Positions 1 to 10,233 of a stretch of DNA of 64,000 nt are shown here, in pieces. Source of the stretch: Streptomyces sp. BK208 (GTDB lineage: Bacteria; Actinomycetota; Actinomycetes; Streptomycetales; Streptomycetaceae); contig NZ_SOAV01000004.1 in assembly GCF_004364245.1 (NCBI RefSeq), forward strand, positions 124,001 through 188,000. Direction: 5' to 3'. Numbering within the stretch: position 1 is the stretch's first letter; each line of letters starts with the position of its first letter. The notes beneath the pieces were generated by a model. That model was not told where the DNA came from. It worked only from the letters and a program-made list of their open reading frames with translations, and searched no databases. A program made the position numbers and the translations under genes.

Positions 1-306
1 TGGCACCTTGTCGACGCCGACGATGGAGAGGACGACGAAATGCCCCACCCCACTGTCTCCGGCGGAGGACAGCAGGTTTCCCATGGAGGCCTCGAAGAAG
101 GCCAGGGAGGCGTCGTCGAAGGTCGGGCTGTTCGTCAGGTTGACGACGACGTCGGCTCCCTCGACCGCCCGGTCCACCCCCTGGCCGCTGACGACGTCGA
201 CCCCGGTGGACAGCGCATGCGGTACCGCCTCGTGTCCGGCGGCGTTCAGGTTCTCGACGACCTGCGAGCCGATCAGCCCGGTACCGCCCAAGACCGCGAT
301 CTTCAT
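1..306 (-). CDS. NmrA-like / SDR NAD(P)-binding protein (3' end off window)
   Basis: The reading frame starts at the ATG complementary to 304-306 and runs off the left edge after about 102 residues. The first residues are MKIAVLGGTGLIGSQVVENL, a Rossmann GGTGxIG dinucleotide-binding loop, followed by a VDRAVEGADVVVNLT segment typical of atypical short-chain dehydrogenases of the NmrA/NAD-dependent epimerase type. A GGGAGAGG ribosome site lies just upstream. These proteins are cytosolic redox sensors or reductases; the substrate cannot be told because the C-terminal half is outside the window. Confidence 0.85.
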   Translation of the reverse strand, partial: MKIAVLGGTGLIGSQVVENLNAAGHEAVPHALSTGVDVVSGQGVDRAVEGADVVVNLTNSPTFDDASLAFFEASMGNLLSSAGDSGVGHFVVLSIVGVDKVP

Positions 307-913
307 GACATGCCTCTCCCTCTTCCCGGAAACGGGTGGCTCAGGAACCACTGTGTGCGGGTCGGTGGGAAACGGCGCTCCGAGCGCCCCGAAGGAAGGA
401 GCGTCACGCGCCGTCCACGAAGATGAGCGCCTCCGCCACCCCGGTCGACGCAGCAGAACAGCGCCGCGCGCGCCCGGAGCCCCCCCCCGTTGCCGGACGC
501 GGCCCGCTGCGCGTCTCCGTGTCCTCGCGCGCGACGCCGAGTCGCCCGATACCGTTTCGTCCGAAACAGCCGTCGGCGCCCGGCCGGGACCGGTCGGCCC
601 CTCGGGATGTGACCCCCGTTCCGAGAGGTGACCGTGTCTGCCGGATCGGCGGATTCGGAACTCTCCGGACCGCGCTTCAGGTGACCTTCACACGCGCAAG
701 GCTGATACTGCCCCTGTAGGTCTCTTGCCGGTGCGCAGTCGGCACGCCGCACGACTGACACCTCGTCACCGAGTCAGCGCCGAGTCAGTATCAGTACCGC
801 CGGAACCCGCCCCAACCGCCACGACCGCCAACGTCACCCAACTGCTCGCCCCTGCTCCGACCAGGAAAAACACCCGCCGCAGGCCCGTCCACCGCTCTTC
901 CTAGGAGATACCC
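307..913. other. Intergenic region upstream of dhaK
   Basis: About 600 bases hold no frame that looks coding on either strand. Between 680 and 800 there is a 9-bp inverted pair, CTGATACTG at 702-710 and CAGTATCAG at 786-794, and a direct repeat CCGAGTCAG near 768-787. Loosely promoter-like hexamers lie near 687-710, so the dhaK leader may be about 200 nt long. No function is proven; the repeats are the only visible structure. Confidence 0.4.
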
Positions 914-1906
914 TTGAGGATGCTCATCAACGTTCCCGAGACCGTCGTCGCCGACGCGCTGCGCGGTATGGCGGCCGCCCATCCCGAGTTGACCGTGGAT
1001 GTCGAGAACAGGGTGATCGTGCGCCGGGACGCCCCCGTGGCGGGGCAGGTCGCCCTGGTGTCGGGGGGTGGTTCCGGGCACGAGCCGCTGCACGGCGGGT
1101 TCGTGGGCCCCGGGATGCTGTCGGCCGCGTGTCCGGGTGAGGTCTTCACCTCACCGGTGCCGGACCAGATGGTGCGGGCCGCAGCGGCCGTGGACAGCGG
1201 GGCCGGGGTGCTGTTCGTCGTCAAGAACTACACCGGTGACGTGCTCAACTTCGACATGGCCGCGGAACTGGCCGAGGACGAGGGCATCCAGATCGCGAAG
1301 GTGCTCGTCAACGACGACGTGGCGGTGACGGACAGCCTCTACACGGCCGGCCGGCGCGGTACGGGGGCGACCCTGTTCGTGGAGAAGATCGCCGGGGCGG
1401 CGGCGCGGGAGGGCCGGCCGCTGGAGCAGGTGGAGGCGATCGCCCGCCGGGTCAACGACGGCTCGCGCAGTTTCGGTGTGGCGCTCAGCGCCGTCACCAC
1501 GCCGGCCAAGGGCAGCCCCACCTTCGACCTGCCCGCCGGAGAACTGGAGCTGGGCATCGGCATCCACGGGGAGCCCGGCCGGGAGCGGCGGGCGATGATG
1601 ACCTCGGGCGAGATCGCCGAGGCCGCCGTGGAGGCGGTGCTGACCGACCTCGCCCCGCGCAACCCCGTCCTGGTCCTGGTCAACGGCATGGGCGCGACGC
1701 CGCTGCTGGAGCTGTACGGGTTCAACGCCGAGGTGCAGCGCGTCCTCGGCGAGCGGGGCGTCGCCGTCGCCCGCACCCTCGTCGGCAACTACGTCACCTC
1801 CCTCGACATGGCCGGCGCCTCGGTCACCCTGTGCCAGATCGACGAGGAACTGCTCGCCCTGTGGGACGCACCGGTCAGTACTCCGGGCCTGCGGTGGGGC
1901 ATGTGA
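914..1906 (+). CDS. dhaK: Dihydroxyacetone kinase subunit DhaK
   Basis: DhaK is the substrate-binding subunit of PTS-dependent dihydroxyacetone kinase. It holds Dha covalently as a hemiaminal on a histidine while DhaL passes on the phosphoryl group. The 330-residue protein has the family length. GGGSGHEPLHGG lies at 51-62, and the catalytic histidine is H218 in GIGIHGEPG. I chose TTG at 914 because AGGAG at 903-907 lies 6 nt upstream; ATG at 920 is an alternative two codons in. It is first in an operon with dhaL (50-base gap) and dhaM. Confidence 0.95.
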   Translation: MRMLINVPETVVADALRGMAAAHPELTVDVENRVIVRRDAPVAGQVALVSGGGSGHEPLHGGFVGPGMLSAACPGEVFTSPVPDQMVRAAAAVDSGAGVLFVVKNYTGDVLNFDMAAELAEDEGIQIAKVLVNDDVAVTDSLYTAGRRGTGATLFVEKIAGAAAREGRPLEQVEAIARRVNDGSRSFGVALSAVTTPAKGSPTFDLPAGELELGIGIHGEPGRERRAMMTSGEIAEAAVEAVLTDLAPRNPVLVLVNGMGATPLLELYGFNAEVQRVLGERGVAVARTLVGNYVTSLDMAGASVTLCQIDEELLALWDAPVSTPGLRWGM

Positions 1907-1955
1907 CGGCGGGCGGGGGAAGAATCGCGACGTACCTACCAGGCAAGGAGATCCT

Positions 1956-2555
1956 GTGCTCGACGCCGACTTCTTCCGCCGTTGGATGACGGCGACCACG
2001 GCGCTGGTGGACCGCGACGCCGAGCGGCTCACCGCCCTCGACTCACCCATCGGCGACGCCGACCACGGCAGCAATCTGCAGCGCGGGTTCACGGCCGTGT
2101 CCGCCGCACTGGGGAAGGAGGCACCCGACACGCCCGGTGCCGTCCTCACCCTCGCCGGACGGCAGCTCATCTCCACGGTCGGCGGTGCCTCCGGCCCGCT
2201 GTACGGCACGCTGCTGCGCCGTACCGGCAAGACGCTCGGGGACGCGGCCGAGGTGAGTGCCGACCAGCTCGCCGAGGCGCTGCGGGCGGGGGTGGACGCC
2301 GTCCGGACGCTGGGCGGTGCCGCGCCGGGCGACAAGACCATGGTCGACGCGCTGACGCCCGCCGTGGACGCCCTGGGCGACTCGTTCGCCGCGGCCGGTG
2401 CGGCGGCCGCCGAGGGAGCCGAGGCGACGACGCCGATGCAGGCCCGCAAGGGCAGGGCGAGCTATCTGGGCGAGCGCAGCATCGGGCACCAGGACCCGGG
2501 GGCGACCTCGGCCGCACTGCTCTTCGAGGCACTGAAGGAGACGGCCGGTGAGTGA
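1956..2555 (+). CDS. dhaL: Dihydroxyacetone kinase nucleotide-binding subunit DhaL
   Basis: DhaL carries a tightly bound ADP that is rephosphorylated by DhaM and transfers phosphate to Dha on DhaK. In the family, Mg-ADP is held by aspartates of a DxxIGDxDHG motif. Here DSPIGDADHG gives D29, D34 and D36. The GGASGPLYG loop follows, and KGRASYLGERSIGHQDPGA near the C-terminus is also typical. At 199 residues it is full length. The start is GTG 1956 behind AAGGAG. Its stop overlaps dhaM by 8 bases, which suggests translational coupling. Confidence 0.95.
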   Translation: MLDADFFRRWMTATTALVDRDAERLTALDSPIGDADHGSNLQRGFTAVSAALGKEAPDTPGAVLTLAGRQLISTVGGASGPLYGTLLRRTGKTLGDAAEVSADQLAEALRAGVDAVRTLGGAAPGDKTMVDALTPAVDALGDSFAAAGAAAAEGAEATTPMQARKGRASYLGERSIGHQDPGATSAALLFEALKETAGE

Positions 2556-2961
2556 CGGGCAGCAGTCGGTGGGGATCGTCCTGGTCTCCCACAGCGCCGA
2601 GGTCGCCGCCTCGGTGGCGGAGCTGGCGAAGGCCCTGGCGGGCGGCGCCGGGGACGTGGCCGTCGCCCCGGCGGGCGGTACCGCCTCCGGCGGTTTCGGC
2701 ACCAGCTCGGAACTGGTCGCGGCCGCCGCCGCGTCCGTGGACCGTGGCGCGGGGGTGGCCGTACTCACCGACCTGGGCAGTGCGGTGCTCACCGTCAAGG
2801 CGCTGCTCGCCGAGGGCGACGAACTGCCGGACGACACCCGTCTGGTGGACGCGCCGTTCGTCGAGGGCGCGGTGGCGGCGGTCGTCACGGCCGCGACGGG
2901 AGCCGACCTGGCGGCCGTGGAGGCGGCGGCCGCGGAGGCGTACTCCTACCGGAAGGCATGA
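2548..2961 (+). CDS. dhaM: PTS-dependent dihydroxyacetone kinase phosphotransferase DhaM (EIIA-like)
   Basis: DhaM relays phosphate from HPr of the phosphotransferase system to ADP on DhaL. The 137 residues correspond only to the EIIA-mannose-like domain. The phosphorylatable histidine is H15 in GIVLVSHSAEVA, and the glycine-rich loop GGTASGGFGTS follows. The HPr and EI-like domains fused to E. coli DhaM are absent, so general EI and HPr encoded elsewhere must supply phosphate. GTG at 2548 overlaps the end of dhaL. No DhaR or DhaQ regulator lies next to the operon. Confidence 0.93.
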   Translation: MSDGQQSVGIVLVSHSAEVAASVAELAKALAGGAGDVAVAPAGGTASGGFGTSSELVAAAAASVDRGAGVAVLTDLGSAVLTVKALLAEGDELPDDTRLVDAPFVEGAVAAVVTAATGADLAAVEAAAAEAYSYRKA

Positions 2962-2980
2962 GCGGACGGTCCGGGCGCAC

Positions 2981-3017
2981 GGCCGGGAAGCGGCGGGCAC
3001 TCCGCCGGGCCCCGGCC
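2981..3017 (+). terminator. Candidate terminator after dhaKLM
   Basis: A two-part hairpin fills the space between convergent genes. The outer arms are GGCCGGG (2981-2987) and CCCGGCC (3011-3017); the inner arms are CGGCGG (2991-2996) and CCGCCG (3002-3007) around a 5-nt loop. No U-tract follows, as is common in Streptomyces. It could serve both dhaM and the chitosanase gene. Confidence 0.5.
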
Positions 3018-3030
3018 GGCCCCGGCCCGC

Positions 3031-3873
3031 TCAGTCGCCCGCCGCGAACTTCCGGGCCAGCCGCTCCCCCGCCTTCCTTGCGGCGGCCGTGTCCTCGATG
3101 GGCTCGGCCTTGCTGCCCTTGAAGACGATGTACGTCACGTCGGAGGCGACGCCGCCGCCCTCGGGGTCGGCGGGGATGCCGAGGGAGCGGGCGGCGGCGT
3201 AGGAGGCCTCGCCGATGAGGTCGCGCGGGCCGACGTCGCCCACGACGGCGTACCGCACCCGGTCTCCGTGCACGAGCGCCGCGAGGGATCCGCCGCGGAC
3301 GTCGTCCTCCCGGTGGTCCCAGATGTCGCTGGGGCCGGGTACGACGACGTAGGGCAGGTGTTCCGCGTCCAGCGGGCGGCCGTCCGACTCCGTGTAGGCG
3401 GTGGACGGGCTGAATTGCGCGTCGGTGTGGCTGTTGCACCGGTCGCCGGGCCGGCCGTCGCAGTCGACGTCCAGATCGGCCTTCCAGTACACGGCGTCCC
3501 GCGTGCCGCAGACCGGGATGTCGGCCGGTGCTCCGGCGTCGTTGCGGTAGCGCCCGGACGACACCGGGTCGCAGTCCCGGACTCTGGCCAGCAGGTCGGC
3601 GGCGCGGACGGGCCCGTCGCCCGCGCCGTGCCCGGGTCCGGCCCCGGGCCGGACCCGCGAAGGGGGCCGGGACCGGCCTGCGGGGCCGTGCGGGACGGGT
3701 CCGACCCGGACCCCGGACCGGTCCGCCCGCACGGTCCCGGCACGCTCCGGGACACCGGGCAGCAGGACGCGCGCCGACGGGCCGGCCTCCGGCGGGGGCG
3801 GGGCGGCCGGGAACGTCGTGGGGGCGAGCAGGGCGGCGCTGGCCGCGACCAGTGTGAGCGACTGGACACGCAC
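3031..3873 (-). CDS. Secreted glycoside hydrolase family 75 (chitosanase)
   Basis: GH75 enzymes are endo-chitosanases that cut beta-1,4-glucosamine polymers. The GTG complementary to 3871-3873 is preferred: a GAGGAGAGG site precedes it and the frame then opens with a signal peptide (VRVQSLTLVAASAALLAP). A proline/alanine-rich linker of about 90 residues leads to the catalytic module, which includes DAVYWKADLDVDCDG, DAQFSPSTAY and YVVVPGPSDIW, with an acidic VHGDRVRYAVVGDVGP segment typical of the family. The mature enzyme should be exported by Sec. It is divergent from the fibronectin-III lipoprotein gene, about 440 bases away. Confidence 0.85.
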   Translation of the reverse strand: MRVQSLTLVAASAALLAPTTFPAAPPPPEAGPSARVLLPGVPERAGTVRADRSGVRVGPVPHGPAGRSRPPSRVRPGAGPGHGAGDGPVRAADLLARVRDCDPVSSGRYRNDAGAPADIPVCGTRDAVYWKADLDVDCDGRPGDRCNSHTDAQFSPSTAYTESDGRPLDAEHLPYVVVPGPSDIWDHREDDVRGGSLAALVHGDRVRYAVVGDVGPRDLIGEASYAAARSLGIPADPEGGGVASDVTYIVFKGSKAEPIEDTAAARKAGERLARKFAAGD

Positions 3874-4314
3874 GGATGTGGCCTCTCCTCGGGGACATGG
3901 CAGCACTCGGCCCCATCTGTCCCCGAAACGCTCCCGGCGGCCACCTTTTGCAGGGCCAGACGGTGCACACCCGTCGTCCGGCCCGTGGGCCGGGAGGCGG
4001 GCGACCGGGGGCCGGCGGGGCCGGGCCTGCGACGCCCGCGACCCGTCCGGCCGCCCGGCACCAACGCGGGGTCTGCACCGGGGTCGGCGCGGGGTTCGGC
4101 GACGACAGCGGTCCTCGCGCCATCGGCCCAGTCCCGGCGGGAACCCGGGAGTTGGGAACACGGGTGCCTCAGCGTACGGAACACTTCCGGACGATTGTCC
4201 TCCACGGCCCTCCTGGTGTGACGCCCTCTTGATGTGACGGCACCTGGGGCGCCATATTGGTCCGGACCATTACGGGTCATCGCCGTCGAGCCGGCGCCGT
4301 TGGGAGGCAGATCC
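3874..4314. other. Divergent control region, chitosanase / fibronectin-III gene
   Basis: The 441 bases between the two divergent genes contain no convincing small gene. The recognisable content is near the right end: a promoter-like TTGATG/CATATT pair and a palindromic operator-like site, listed separately. Confidence 0.5.
4229..4269 (+). promoter_or_regulatory. Promoter with overlapping DasR-type (dre-like) palindrome
   Basis: TTGATG (4229-4234) and CATATT (4253-4258) are 18 bp apart, a reasonable vegetative promoter. The perfect 12-bp palindrome TGGTCCGGACCA at 4258-4269 covers the expected transcription start. The DasR responsive element core is TGGTCTAGACCA, so 10 of 12 bases agree, including both outer TGGTC/GACCA half-sites. 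DasR (GntR/HutC family) controls chitin and aminosugar genes. Operator function is inferred. Confidence 0.55.
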
Positions 4315-5295
4315 GTGCGTGACGTACCCGTTCCGGCCTTCCGGCGCCGGTGCGCTCTGCTCGGCGGGGCACTGGTCCTGCTCACCTCCTGCGGCTGGGG
4401 CGGGGGCGAGGACGACGGCGGCGGAGGGCTGCCCGCGGTGCCCATGGGCGTCACCGCGCAGGCCGGCAGCGCGACGAGCGTGCACGTGATGTGGCACGCG
4501 GTCGACGGCGTCGAGGGCTACGAGGTGTACCGCGGCGGCACGCTGGTGAAGAAGGTGCCGGCGTCCGAGCGGATGGTGGACGTCACCCGGCTGCGCCCCT
4601 CGACGGCGTACGCCTTCACCGTGCGGGCGCGGGACGGCGACGGCCGGCTCGGACCGCGCAGCCGGGAGGTGCGGGCGACCACGCCCGCCGCGGCGGCCGA
4701 CGCTTCCGCCCCGGCCCCTCCGGGCGACGTGCGCGGCCGGGCGGCGGGCAGCCGGGCGGTCCAGCTCACCTGGTCGGCAGCGAAGGACGACCGTGCCGTC
4801 GTGTCCTACGACGTCTACCAGGGCGACGCGAAGGTGCACAGCGTCGGTGGCGCCCAGACGGCTGCCGTGGTCACGGGGCTGCGGCCTGGCACCCGCTACT
4901 CCTTCACCGTCCGGGCGCGGGACGCGGCCGACAACGTCTCCCCCGCCGGTGCCGCGGTCCGGCTCACCACCCCGGGCTCCGACGACGGGCACGCCACCGC
5001 GCCCACCGCGCTGCGCGCCGCCTCCCACCGGGCCGACGGGGCGTACTACCTGGACCTCTCCTGGATCCCGCCGCACACCGAGACTGCGGTGACCGAGTAC
5101 CAGATCCACCTGGACGGCCGTGCGGCGACCTCGCTGGTCTACGGCGCCGACGCGCCGCGCGACAGAGCCGAGTACAGCTTCTACGCCGGACGCGAGGCCG
5201 GGGTCACCCACCGGGTGCGGATCCGGGCGCGGCTGGCCGACGGGACCTGGGGCGGCTTCTCGGCGGAGCGGAAGGTGACCACGGGTACGGGCTGA
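4315..5295 (+). CDS. Fibronectin type III domain lipoprotein
   Basis: The start is GTG 4315 behind GGAGG. The 326-residue product opens with a lipoprotein signal ending LVLLTSCGW, with the lipidated cysteine at about residue 26. After a Gly/Asp-rich tether there are two clear fibronectin type III domains (about 40-127 and 135-220; both end in RPxTxYxFTVRARD...) and a third, more divergent one to the C-terminus. There is no catalytic module. Such modules occur in carbohydrate-active secreted proteins as spacers or ligand binders. The dre-like operator and the adjacent chitosanase suggest a chitin- or chitosan-related surface role, which is inference. Confidence 0.8.
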   Translation: MRDVPVPAFRRRCALLGGALVLLTSCGWGGGEDDGGGGLPAVPMGVTAQAGSATSVHVMWHAVDGVEGYEVYRGGTLVKKVPASERMVDVTRLRPSTAYAFTVRARDGDGRLGPRSREVRATTPAAAADASAPAPPGDVRGRAAGSRAVQLTWSAAKDDRAVVSYDVYQGDAKVHSVGGAQTAAVVTGLRPGTRYSFTVRARDAADNVSPAGAAVRLTTPGSDDGHATAPTALRAASHRADGAYYLDLSWIPPHTETAVTEYQIHLDGRAATSLVYGADAPRDRAEYSFYAGREAGVTHRVRIRARLADGTWGGFSAERKVTTGTG

Positions 5296-5469
5296 CGCCG
5301 TGCGGCCGCCACCCGGCGGGGGCGGGCGGTGGACGCGTCACCTGGGCGGTCGCGCTCCGCATGCGGGCACGGCCGCTGCCCTGTTGGCTGCCAGAGGGAG
5401 CACGGGCGTTCCCGATCCCGGCGGCGCAAGGGATGTACCGCCGGCCGTGCCGCCGAAAGGGCAGTCGAC

Positions 5470-6021
5470 ATGCGCATCTCATCGCCACTTCTCCGCTCGG
5501 GTGCGACCGTGGCGGCGGCCGCCGCGCTGCCCGTCCTCCCGGCCGCCGCACCGGCCCTCGCGGGTCCGGGCATCTCCGTGAGCACCACCGGGACCACCGT
5601 GTCGGTCACGACCACCGCCTGCGCCCAGCTCAACGGCAGTTGGGGCACCGCCTCGCTGCTCACCAGCAGCCAGCGGGACTTCGCCGAGGGGCGTCAGGTG
5701 GCGCTGTCCGGCAGCGGCTCGGGCCAGTCGGCGGCCTGGTCGGGCATCTCGCCCGGTACGTACACGGTGATCGTCATGTGCTCGAACAACAGCAACGCCG
5801 GCGCCCAGACGGTCATCGTGTCCTCGGCGCCCTCGCCCTCCCCCAGCCGCTCCGCCGTCCCCTCCCCGTCCGCGTCGCCGGGCGGTGTGATGGGCGGCCT
5901 CGGCGGGGCGATCCAGGACTACGGCACGGCCACCCTGGTGGCGGGCGGCGCGCTGGTGGGGGCCGGCGTCATCGCCGCGGCCTGGTTCCTGCGCCGCCGC
6001 TCGAAGCCGTACCGGTTCTGA
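5470..6021 (+). CDS. Secreted, C-terminally membrane-anchored protein of unknown function
   Basis: The ATG at 5470 gives a 183-residue protein. It has an N-terminal Sec signal (about 1-33, ending APALAGPG) and a roughly 90-residue Thr/Ser-rich beta-type domain with two cysteines (TACAQLNGSW and VIVMCSNNS). A Pro/Ser linker (SAPSPSPSRSAVPSPSASPG), a hydrophobic helix (about 157-175) and a basic tail RRRSKPYRF follow. That layout is a surface protein held by a C-terminal transmembrane anchor, without an LPxTG sortase signal. I do not recognise the family. Its last codons form the first copy of a tandem repeat array. Confidence 0.75.
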   Translation: MRISSPLLRSGATVAAAAALPVLPAAAPALAGPGISVSTTGTTVSVTTTACAQLNGSWGTASLLTSSQRDFAEGRQVALSGSGSGQSAAWSGISPGTYTVIVMCSNNSNAGAQTVIVSSAPSPSPSRSAVPSPSASPGGVMGGLGGAIQDYGTATLVAGGALVGAGVIAAAWFLRRRSKPYRF

Positions 6022-6135
6022 GCCGTCCCGGTCCTGGGCCGTACCGGTTCCGAGCCGTACCGGTCATGGGCCGTCCCGGTGCCGGGGTCGTACCGGTCAT
6101 GGGCCGTACCCGCGCCGACGCCGTACCGACCGCGG
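6006..6135. repeat. Array of about eight imperfect 16-bp direct repeats
   Basis: The unit GCCGTACCGGTCATGG recurs at 6006, 6022, 6038, 6054, 6070, 6088, 6103 and 6120 with small substitutions and occasional 1-2 base indels. The first copy lies inside the preceding coding sequence (its KPYRF end) and the rest continue past the stop. The array has no spacers, so it is a tandem repeat and not CRISPR. Replication slippage is the simplest origin. Confidence 0.8.
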
Positions 6136-6183
6136 TTCTGCGCCGGGGGCTCCGTCCGGGCGCCCCCACCGCCGTGACCGCGG

Positions 6184-6735
6184 TCAGGCCGGTTCGTCGC
6201 CGGGCAGTTCGGCGAACTCCGCCACCGCGTGCCTGAGCCACCCGGTCCAGAACGTCTCCAGGTCGATGCCGGCCCGGAGCACCAGGTGCCTCAGGCGGTC
6301 CTCGGTGCTGTCCCGGTCGGGCGGGAAGTCCCGCTCCTCGATCTCCTCGTACTCGGCCAACTGCCGCTCGTGCATTTCCAGATGGCGACGCAGATCGGCC
6401 CCGACCCCGGCGGTGCCCACCACTGCGGCGGCGCGCAGCCGCAGCAGCATCGTGTCCCGCAGGGGCTTGGGGTCGTGCGGGGCGGCGGTCCAGCGGGCCA
6501 GTTCGGCGCGGCCCGCGGGCAGGACCTCGTAGGACTTCTTCTGCCCGCGGGCCGGCTGCTGGCCGGGCAGGGCGCGGATCAGGCCCTGCCCCTCCAGCTT
6601 TCCCAGCTCGCGATAGATCTGCTGGTGCGTGGCCGACCAGAAGTAGCCGATCGACCTGTCGAACCGGCGGGTCAGCTCCAGCCCCGACGACGGCTTTTCG
6701 ACCAGGGCGGTGAGGATCGCGTGCGGGAGTGACAT
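6184..6735 (-). CDS. PadR-family transcriptional regulator
   Basis: The 183-residue protein has the PadR winged helix at 1-80 (MSLPHAILTALVEKPSSGLELTRRFDRSIGYFWSATHQQIYRELGKLEGQGLI) and a C-terminal helical dimerisation domain (Vir_C type, about 90-175). It lies 31 bases downstream of the 2,4-dienoyl-CoA reductase gene on the same strand and is probably cotranscribed with it. It is therefore the nearest candidate to bind the long palindrome in front of that gene. The ligand is unknown. Confidence 0.92.
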   Translation of the reverse strand: MSLPHAILTALVEKPSSGLELTRRFDRSIGYFWSATHQQIYRELGKLEGQGLIRALPGQQPARGQKKSYEVLPAGRAELARWTAAPHDPKPLRDTMLLRLRAAAVVGTAGVGADLRRHLEMHERQLAEYEEIEERDFPPDRDSTEDRLRHLVLRAGIDLETFWTGWLRHAVAEFAELPGDEPA

Positions 6736-6766
6736 GGGCTCATCCTAGGGACGGCCCACGCGCCTC

Positions 6767-8864
<2,098 letters not shown>

Positions 8865-8905
8865 CACACCTCACCGGTCACCGGGCCTGATGCGGAGATG
8901 CCTGG

Positions 8906-9277
8906 TCAGTGGCTTTCGAGACGGACGTGCAGTTCCCGCTCCTGGTCTCCGGAGGCCGTGCTCAGGTCGTGCACGGTGAACAGGGAGTCCAGCGTGGTGC
9001 GGAACCTCTCGATCGCCCAGTAGCCGCCCTGCACGTCGGCCTCCACGGACGACCCGAGCCGGGCGGGGTCGCACGCCCCGCCGTGGGCGTCGGCCACGTC
9101 GAAGGTGCCGAGCCACACCGTCGGGCGCACCTCGTGGTACTCCCGGGTCGCGTCGCCCGCGTGCCGGTCGGAGGAGTAGCACGCGCACAGGGCGTCGAAC
9201 ACGGTCCGGGCGTCCTCCTTGCTGCATCCGCTCAGCTCCACCGAGACGGACTCGGGATGCAGTCGCTCACCGTCCAT
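8906..9277 (-). CDS. Uncharacterised 123-residue protein
   Basis: A small soluble acidic protein, starting at the ATG complementary to 9275-9277 behind GAGGAAG. It contains three cysteines (SGCSKEDA, LCACY) and mixed alpha/beta character, with no signal peptide or membrane segment. Codon usage is typical of the window. I do not recognise a family. It is downstream of, and on the same strand as, the secreted protein gene at 9355-10233 (77-base gap), so they may be cotranscribed. Confidence 0.6.
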   Translation of the reverse strand: MDGERLHPESVSVELSGCSKEDARTVFDALCACYSSDRHAGDATREYHEVRPTVWLGTFDVADAHGGACDPARLGSSVEADVQGGYWAIERFRTTLDSLFTVHDLSTASGDQERELHVRLESH

Positions 9278-9354
9278 CGTGATCGCTTCCTCTCGTGGGC
9301 ACCGCCGATACCCCCAGAAAAGCACCCCGCGCGGCCCGGCGCGAAGCGGCCGGG

Positions 9355-10233
9355 TCAGCCCCGGGTGAACCGGTACGTCTTGCTGTCCGTCAGGACGCAG
9401 AAGCCCGGCGACACGACGATCACGCGCAGGGTTCCGGTCCGCCGGTCGTAGTCGACGCCCTCCGCCTCGAAGCCGCCCGAGCAGGCGCTGCGCAGGGGCA
9501 GCTGCCGCAGCGCGGTGACGTGCCCGGTGACGTCGCCGCCGCCGGGCGCGGCCGACAGGTCGACGCGCAGCAGCGGTTTGGTGAGGCCGAAGAGCGTGCC
9601 CTCCGGGTCGTCGGAGGAGCACAGCAGCGTGGTCGCGTCCAGGAAGTCGCAGCCCTGGACGTCGCGCACGGCGTGGTCCAGGCGGACGGTGGCCGCCCGG
9701 GGCAGGTCGGCCGAGGGCGAGGTGGCGGGGTTGACACCGGGGGTGGGAAAGACCAGCAGCCGGTCCATGGTGCCCCACTCGCCGGCCAGCATCCACTGGC
9801 CGTCCGGGGAGACGGCGGACCACGAGTTGTTCAGCGCCTCCCCCGCACTCAGCGTGTGCACGTACTCCGACCAGCTCCCGTCCGGCGCCTGCACGCGGAA
9901 CATCTTCGTGTTCCCGCTGTCGCGCTGGTACGGCTCGATGTAGTGGCCGTCGTAGGTGGCGTCGGGGTCGCCGACGTGGTTCCAGCCGCGCGCGCTGAGG
10001 CCGAGGGGGACGGTGCCGATGCCGGTGTAGCGGTTGGGACTGCCCGCCGGGACCTCGACGGAGGCCAGGCCCTGGCTCTCGGTCAGCGGATCGGCACGGT
10101 CGGAGCCCACCTCCGTCCAGGAGTCGGCGGCCGGCGCGGCCGCGTGCGCCGGACCGGCGAGCGCGAGGGAGAGGGCGAGGACGGCGAGTCCGGTCAGGAC
10201 GGTGTGACAACGTTGCCGGGCACGCAGGGACAT
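9355..10233 (-). CDS. Secreted protein of unknown function, propeller-like
   Basis: The ATG complementary to 10231-10233 follows GAGGAGCC. A clear Sec signal peptide spans about 1-32 (VLTGLAVLALSLALAGPAHAAA). The 260-residue mature part has recurring WSEY, SPDGQWMLAGEWG, GCDFLDATTLLCSSDDPEG and RVDLSAAP segments that look like beta-propeller blades, with cysteine pairs suited to an exported protein. No catalytic motif is evident. I cannot name the family; function is unknown. Confidence 0.7.
   Translation of the reverse strand: MSLRARQRCHTVLTGLAVLALSLALAGPAHAAAPAADSWTEVGSDRADPLTESQGLASVEVPAGSPNRYTGIGTVPLGLSARGWNHVGDPDATYDGHYIEPYQRDSGNTKMFRVQAPDGSWSEYVHTLSAGEALNNSWSAVSPDGQWMLAGEWGTMDRLLVFPTPGVNPATSPSADLPRAATVRLDHAVRDVQGCDFLDATTLLCSSDDPEGTLFGLTKPLLRVDLSAAPGGGDVTGHVTALRQLPLRSACSGGFEAEGVDYDRRTGTLRVIVVSPGFCVLTDSKTYRFTRG

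Noticed and set aside
303..761. Open frame upstream of dhaK on the minus strand
   Set aside because: Arg/Gly-rich translation without domain, ribosome site or codon bias; treated as non-coding.
6006..6135. Regular short repeats as a CRISPR array
   Set aside because: Units are 16 bp, imperfect and directly abutting with no spacers, and no cas gene is present.
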